Assembly: GCA_900769975.1 (NCBI GenBank)
Contig: CAAGIR010000149.1
Coordinates: 1-8,796 of the forward strand
DNA length: 8,796 bases
Reading direction: 5' to 3'
Origin: Spirochaetia bacterium
GTDB taxonomy: Bacteria > Spirochaetota > Spirochaetia > Treponematales > Treponemataceae
The position numbers and the translations under genes are program-made. Position 1 is the stretch's first letter. The number at the start of each line of letters is the position of its first letter. Positions 7,575-8,796 of this stretch are shown here, in pieces. The notes under the pieces are model-generated. The model was not told the origin of the DNA and made no database searches. It was given only the letters and a program-made list of their open reading frames with translations.

Positions 7575-8690
7575 TCAGGCAATGTGATTTGTCATCATTC
7601 CCCAAATAAAACATGCCAGTTCTCGTGCTGCAGCCGTTGCTGCTACATTTGGTGATTTACCTTTCAATTCAAGATGTGCTATTTTACTTCGTAATCTGTA
7701 GCGGCACTTGTCAGCATAAGCTATAACCAACGGATCTTTGTCTTTCTGTCGATCCAGCAATCGTTTTGATTTCTTGCCTTTCAGATTTGTTTTCTTAATA
7801 CTTTTAGCACATTCTGTTAATAACCTTCGTATTTCTTTATCTCCTGTTTTCTTTGTTCCAAGATGTTTTTCTTTCTGCCCGCTTGAATCTTCTCCACATG
7901 TTAATCCCAGATAATTTGAAAAATGATAGGCTTTAGCAAACCTGTTGAAATCTCCAAACCTTGAAACTATTGTTACTGCACTTACTGTTTCTATTCCGCA
8001 GAAACATACTAATCTGTCGACTTTTTCTTTTACATCTGGATCTTGTGATATTTCTTTTAAACGGTTTTCGATTGTTTTTAATCGTTGTTCAAGAGTATTC
8101 ACTGATATCATATATTCGTTAAAGGCTTCATTCAGATATTCTTCTTCAAAATGAATATTCTTGAGCCATGCCCTGTGTTTCAATGTCCAGGTATCTCCTT
8201 CTGTATACTTCTTATCATGTCTGAGTAAAAATGACTGCAATACAAGTTTTGCTTTTGTCAGTTCTTTTTTTATGCTTAACCGCATTCTGCAGTATTCATT
8301 TATTGCTTCTTCATGTTCTGTTGTTACATGTACTGAACTGTAATCTTTTGTAAACAGAGTCTTTGCAAGAAATCTTGCATCCACTTTGTCATTCTTAACT
8401 TTATGATTTACCGAATGCTTTAATGATGTTGGTGCCATTACTACACATGAGTAACCAGCTTTCTGTAGATCCCGATAAAGCCCGAATCCTGTTGGTCCTG
8501 CCTCATATCCGCATATAAATAGTGTTTCTTCTCCAAGTTCTTTTTTAACGGATTCCAGATATTTGATTACACGCTTTGATTCTGCAAGAATTTTCTTTTC
8601 ATAATAATATCTGTCTTCTTTTGACTTATAACAGCATACTGAGTAACTATCCTTGTGGACATCCATTCCTACATAAATTATACTTTCCAT
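7575..8690 (-). CDS. IS110-family transposase (DEDD N-terminus, Transposase_20 C-terminus)
   Basis: This 371-residue protein has the normal length for IS110 recombinases, which insert circular element DNA at sites chosen by an element-encoded RNA. The RuvC-like DEDD domain covers about residues 4-155: D10 in YVGMDVHK, E63 in GYEAGPTG, and D101 and D104 in KNDKVDARFLAK are the likely metal ligands. A charged helical, probably coiled-coil linker runs about 180-225. The C-terminal Transposase_20 region covers about 226-310, opening with CGIETVSAVTI and containing F-x-N-Y-L-G-L and D-S-S-G-Q; S270 before G271 is the likely nucleophilic serine. The tail has K-x-T-G-D-K-x-I-R-R-L and ends MMTNHIA. 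The start at 8690 is supported by AGGAG 7 nt upstream. No frameshift or internal stop is seen and all expected catalytic residues are present, so it is probably active. Confidence 0.95.
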   Translation of the reverse strand: MESIIYVGMDVHKDSYSVCCYKSKEDRYYYEKKILAESKRVIKYLESVKKELGEETLFICGYEAGPTGFGLYRDLQKAGYSCVVMAPTSLKHSVNHKVKNDKVDARFLAKTLFTKDYSSVHVTTEHEEAINEYCRMRLSIKKELTKAKLVLQSFLLRHDKKYTEGDTWTLKHRAWLKNIHFEEEYLNEAFNEYMISVNTLEQRLKTIENRLKEISQDPDVKEKVDRLVCFCGIETVSAVTIVSRFGDFNRFAKAYHFSNYLGLTCGEDSSGQKEKHLGTKKTGDKEIRRLLTECAKSIKKTNLKGKKSKRLLDRQKDKDPLVIAYADKCRYRLRSKIAHLELKGKSPNVAATAAARELACFIWGMMTNHIA

Positions 8691-8699
8691 GTTGTGTCT
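8689..8699 (-). promoter_or_regulatory. Start-codon segment complementary to the left IS end
   Basis: AGACACAACAT on the minus strand covers the end of the Shine-Dalgarno site, the spacer and the first two bases of the ATG. It pairs perfectly over 11 bp with ATGTTGTGTCT from the left inverted repeat (8778-8788) across a loop of 78 nt. Any transcript entering from the interrupted host gene would contain both strands of the hairpin. IS10 and IS50 are known to use this kind of read-through protection; its use here is inferred. Confidence 0.5.
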
Positions 8700-8702
8700 C
8701 CT
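8698..8702 (-). promoter_or_regulatory. Ribosome binding site of the transposase
   Basis: AGGAG with a 7-nt spacer (8691-8697) before the ATG at 8690 is a strong Shine-Dalgarno site. Its last two bases fall in the 11-nt segment (8689-8699) that is complementary to the left inverted repeat, so it could be partly masked in read-through RNA. Confidence 0.75.
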
Positions 8703-8744
8703 TTTTGCATTTTGGTAATGCTACTTATTAGATTTATCTTACTA

Positions 8745-8772
8745 ATTTTAAGCTAAATCCACGTTTCTGCAA
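8745..8772 (-). promoter_or_regulatory. Candidate internal transposase promoter
   Basis: On the minus strand TTGCAG (8767-8772) and TAAAAT (8745-8750) are separated by 16 nt. The -10 matches the consensus at 5 of 6 positions and the -35 at 3 of 6, so this is a modest prediction. Transcription would start near 8738, inside the left repeat, giving a message without the complementary segment at 8778-8788. Confidence 0.35.
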
Positions 8773-8775
8773 ATT

Positions 8776-8791
8776 GAAGACACAACATATT
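8776..8791 (-). repeat. Inverted repeat, left (5') end of the IS
   Basis: Plus-strand GAAGACACAACATATT, perfect 16/16 inverted match to 7306-7321. Only TGTCTC-type sequence to 8796 follows before the window ends. Eleven of its bases (8778-8788) are also inverted relative to 8689-8699, over the transposase start codon. Confidence 0.88.
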
Positions 8792-8796
8792 GTCTC

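Larger units (their letters stand above)
7306..8791 (-). mobile_element. IS110-family insertion sequence, IS1111-like layout
   Basis: The element is bounded by perfect 16-bp inverted repeats (7306-7321 and 8776-8791), encodes one transposase on the minus strand, and has a short 5' end (about 100 nt) and a long 3' end (about 270 nt). Terminal or subterminal inverted repeats with the guide RNA downstream of the transposase characterise the IS1111 branch of IS110. In that branch the true tips can lie a few bases outside the repeats, so the boundary is uncertain by several nt on each side. It interrupts the giant Ig-repeat gene in the same orientation. Base composition is visibly more AT-rich than the flanking genes, as expected for an acquired element. 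No target duplication could be shown: only 5 nt lie beyond the right repeat. Confidence 0.88.

Noticed and set aside
7945..8343. Plus-strand frames antisense to the transposase
   Set aside because: The minus frame is a clear full-length transposase with conserved catalytic motifs; the antisense frames are low-complexity Ser/Phe-rich shadows.
7301..8796. Target-site duplication around the IS
   Set aside because: Only about 5 nt exist beyond the right repeat (GTCTC on the plus strand), and these do not match the left flank (TCCCT). IS110-family elements usually make short or no duplications.

Overview
All real coding capacity in this window is on the minus strand, so in gene order it reads from high to low coordinates. 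It holds an insertion sequence of the IS110 family (about 7306-8791), then the 3' part of a giant repeat-protein gene that the element has cut (3497-7305), then a second giant repeat gene that begins 12 nt downstream and runs off the left edge (3484 to beyond 1). The second gene has no stop codon inside the window, so a closed-ORF search misses it; the minus frame is open for 1161 codons and begins with a lipoprotein signal peptide. No rRNA, tRNA or CRISPR was seen.

Both giant proteins are chains of bacterial Ig-like (BIG2-type) modules of roughly 85-100 residues. A module typically opens with YI(S/T)T..N, has a central W, then a G-T/S-A-x-I-x-V strand, and closes with (S/T)HP or HxxA before a final hydrophobic strand. 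They look like tandem paralogues for cell-surface display. The upstream one also carries a C-terminal region of about 470 residues with little or no obvious module repetition.

The upstream gene's reading frame continues past its first ATG as G-S-A-V-I, the end of an Ig module, and hits a stop only where the insertion sequence's inverted repeat begins. No signal peptide is present. This is the expected picture if the element landed inside the gene, leaving the 5' half beyond the right edge. Because the two giant genes are 12 nt apart, the insertion may also be polar on the downstream lipoprotein.

The insertion sequence is compact: a 16-bp inverted repeat at each end, a 371-aa DEDD/Ser transposase with a strong ribosome binding site, a short 5' end of about 100 nt and a long 3' end of about 270 nt. 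Inverted repeats plus a long 3' non-coding end fit the IS1111-like branch of IS110, which encodes its guide RNA (bridge RNA / seekRNA) downstream of the transposase. The 3' end does contain a structured candidate: a perfect 16-bp helix closes about 165 nt that fold by eye into two adjacent stem-internal-loop-hairpin units. One internal loop holds short matches to both flanks of this insertion. Two possible control devices are also visible: an inverted repeat that would hide the transposase start codon in read-through transcripts, and an outward perfect -35 box that could make a promoter only in the circular form.

Organism: the lipobox variant (F-A-S-C), good Shine-Dalgarno sites, moderate GC in the giant genes with a more AT-rich element, and very long BIG-repeat lipoproteins would suit a host-associated spirochaete such as Treponema. 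A Firmicute is not excluded, and this is a low-confidence guess. The right edge lies about 5 nt past the insertion sequence, as often happens when an assembly breaks at a repeated element.
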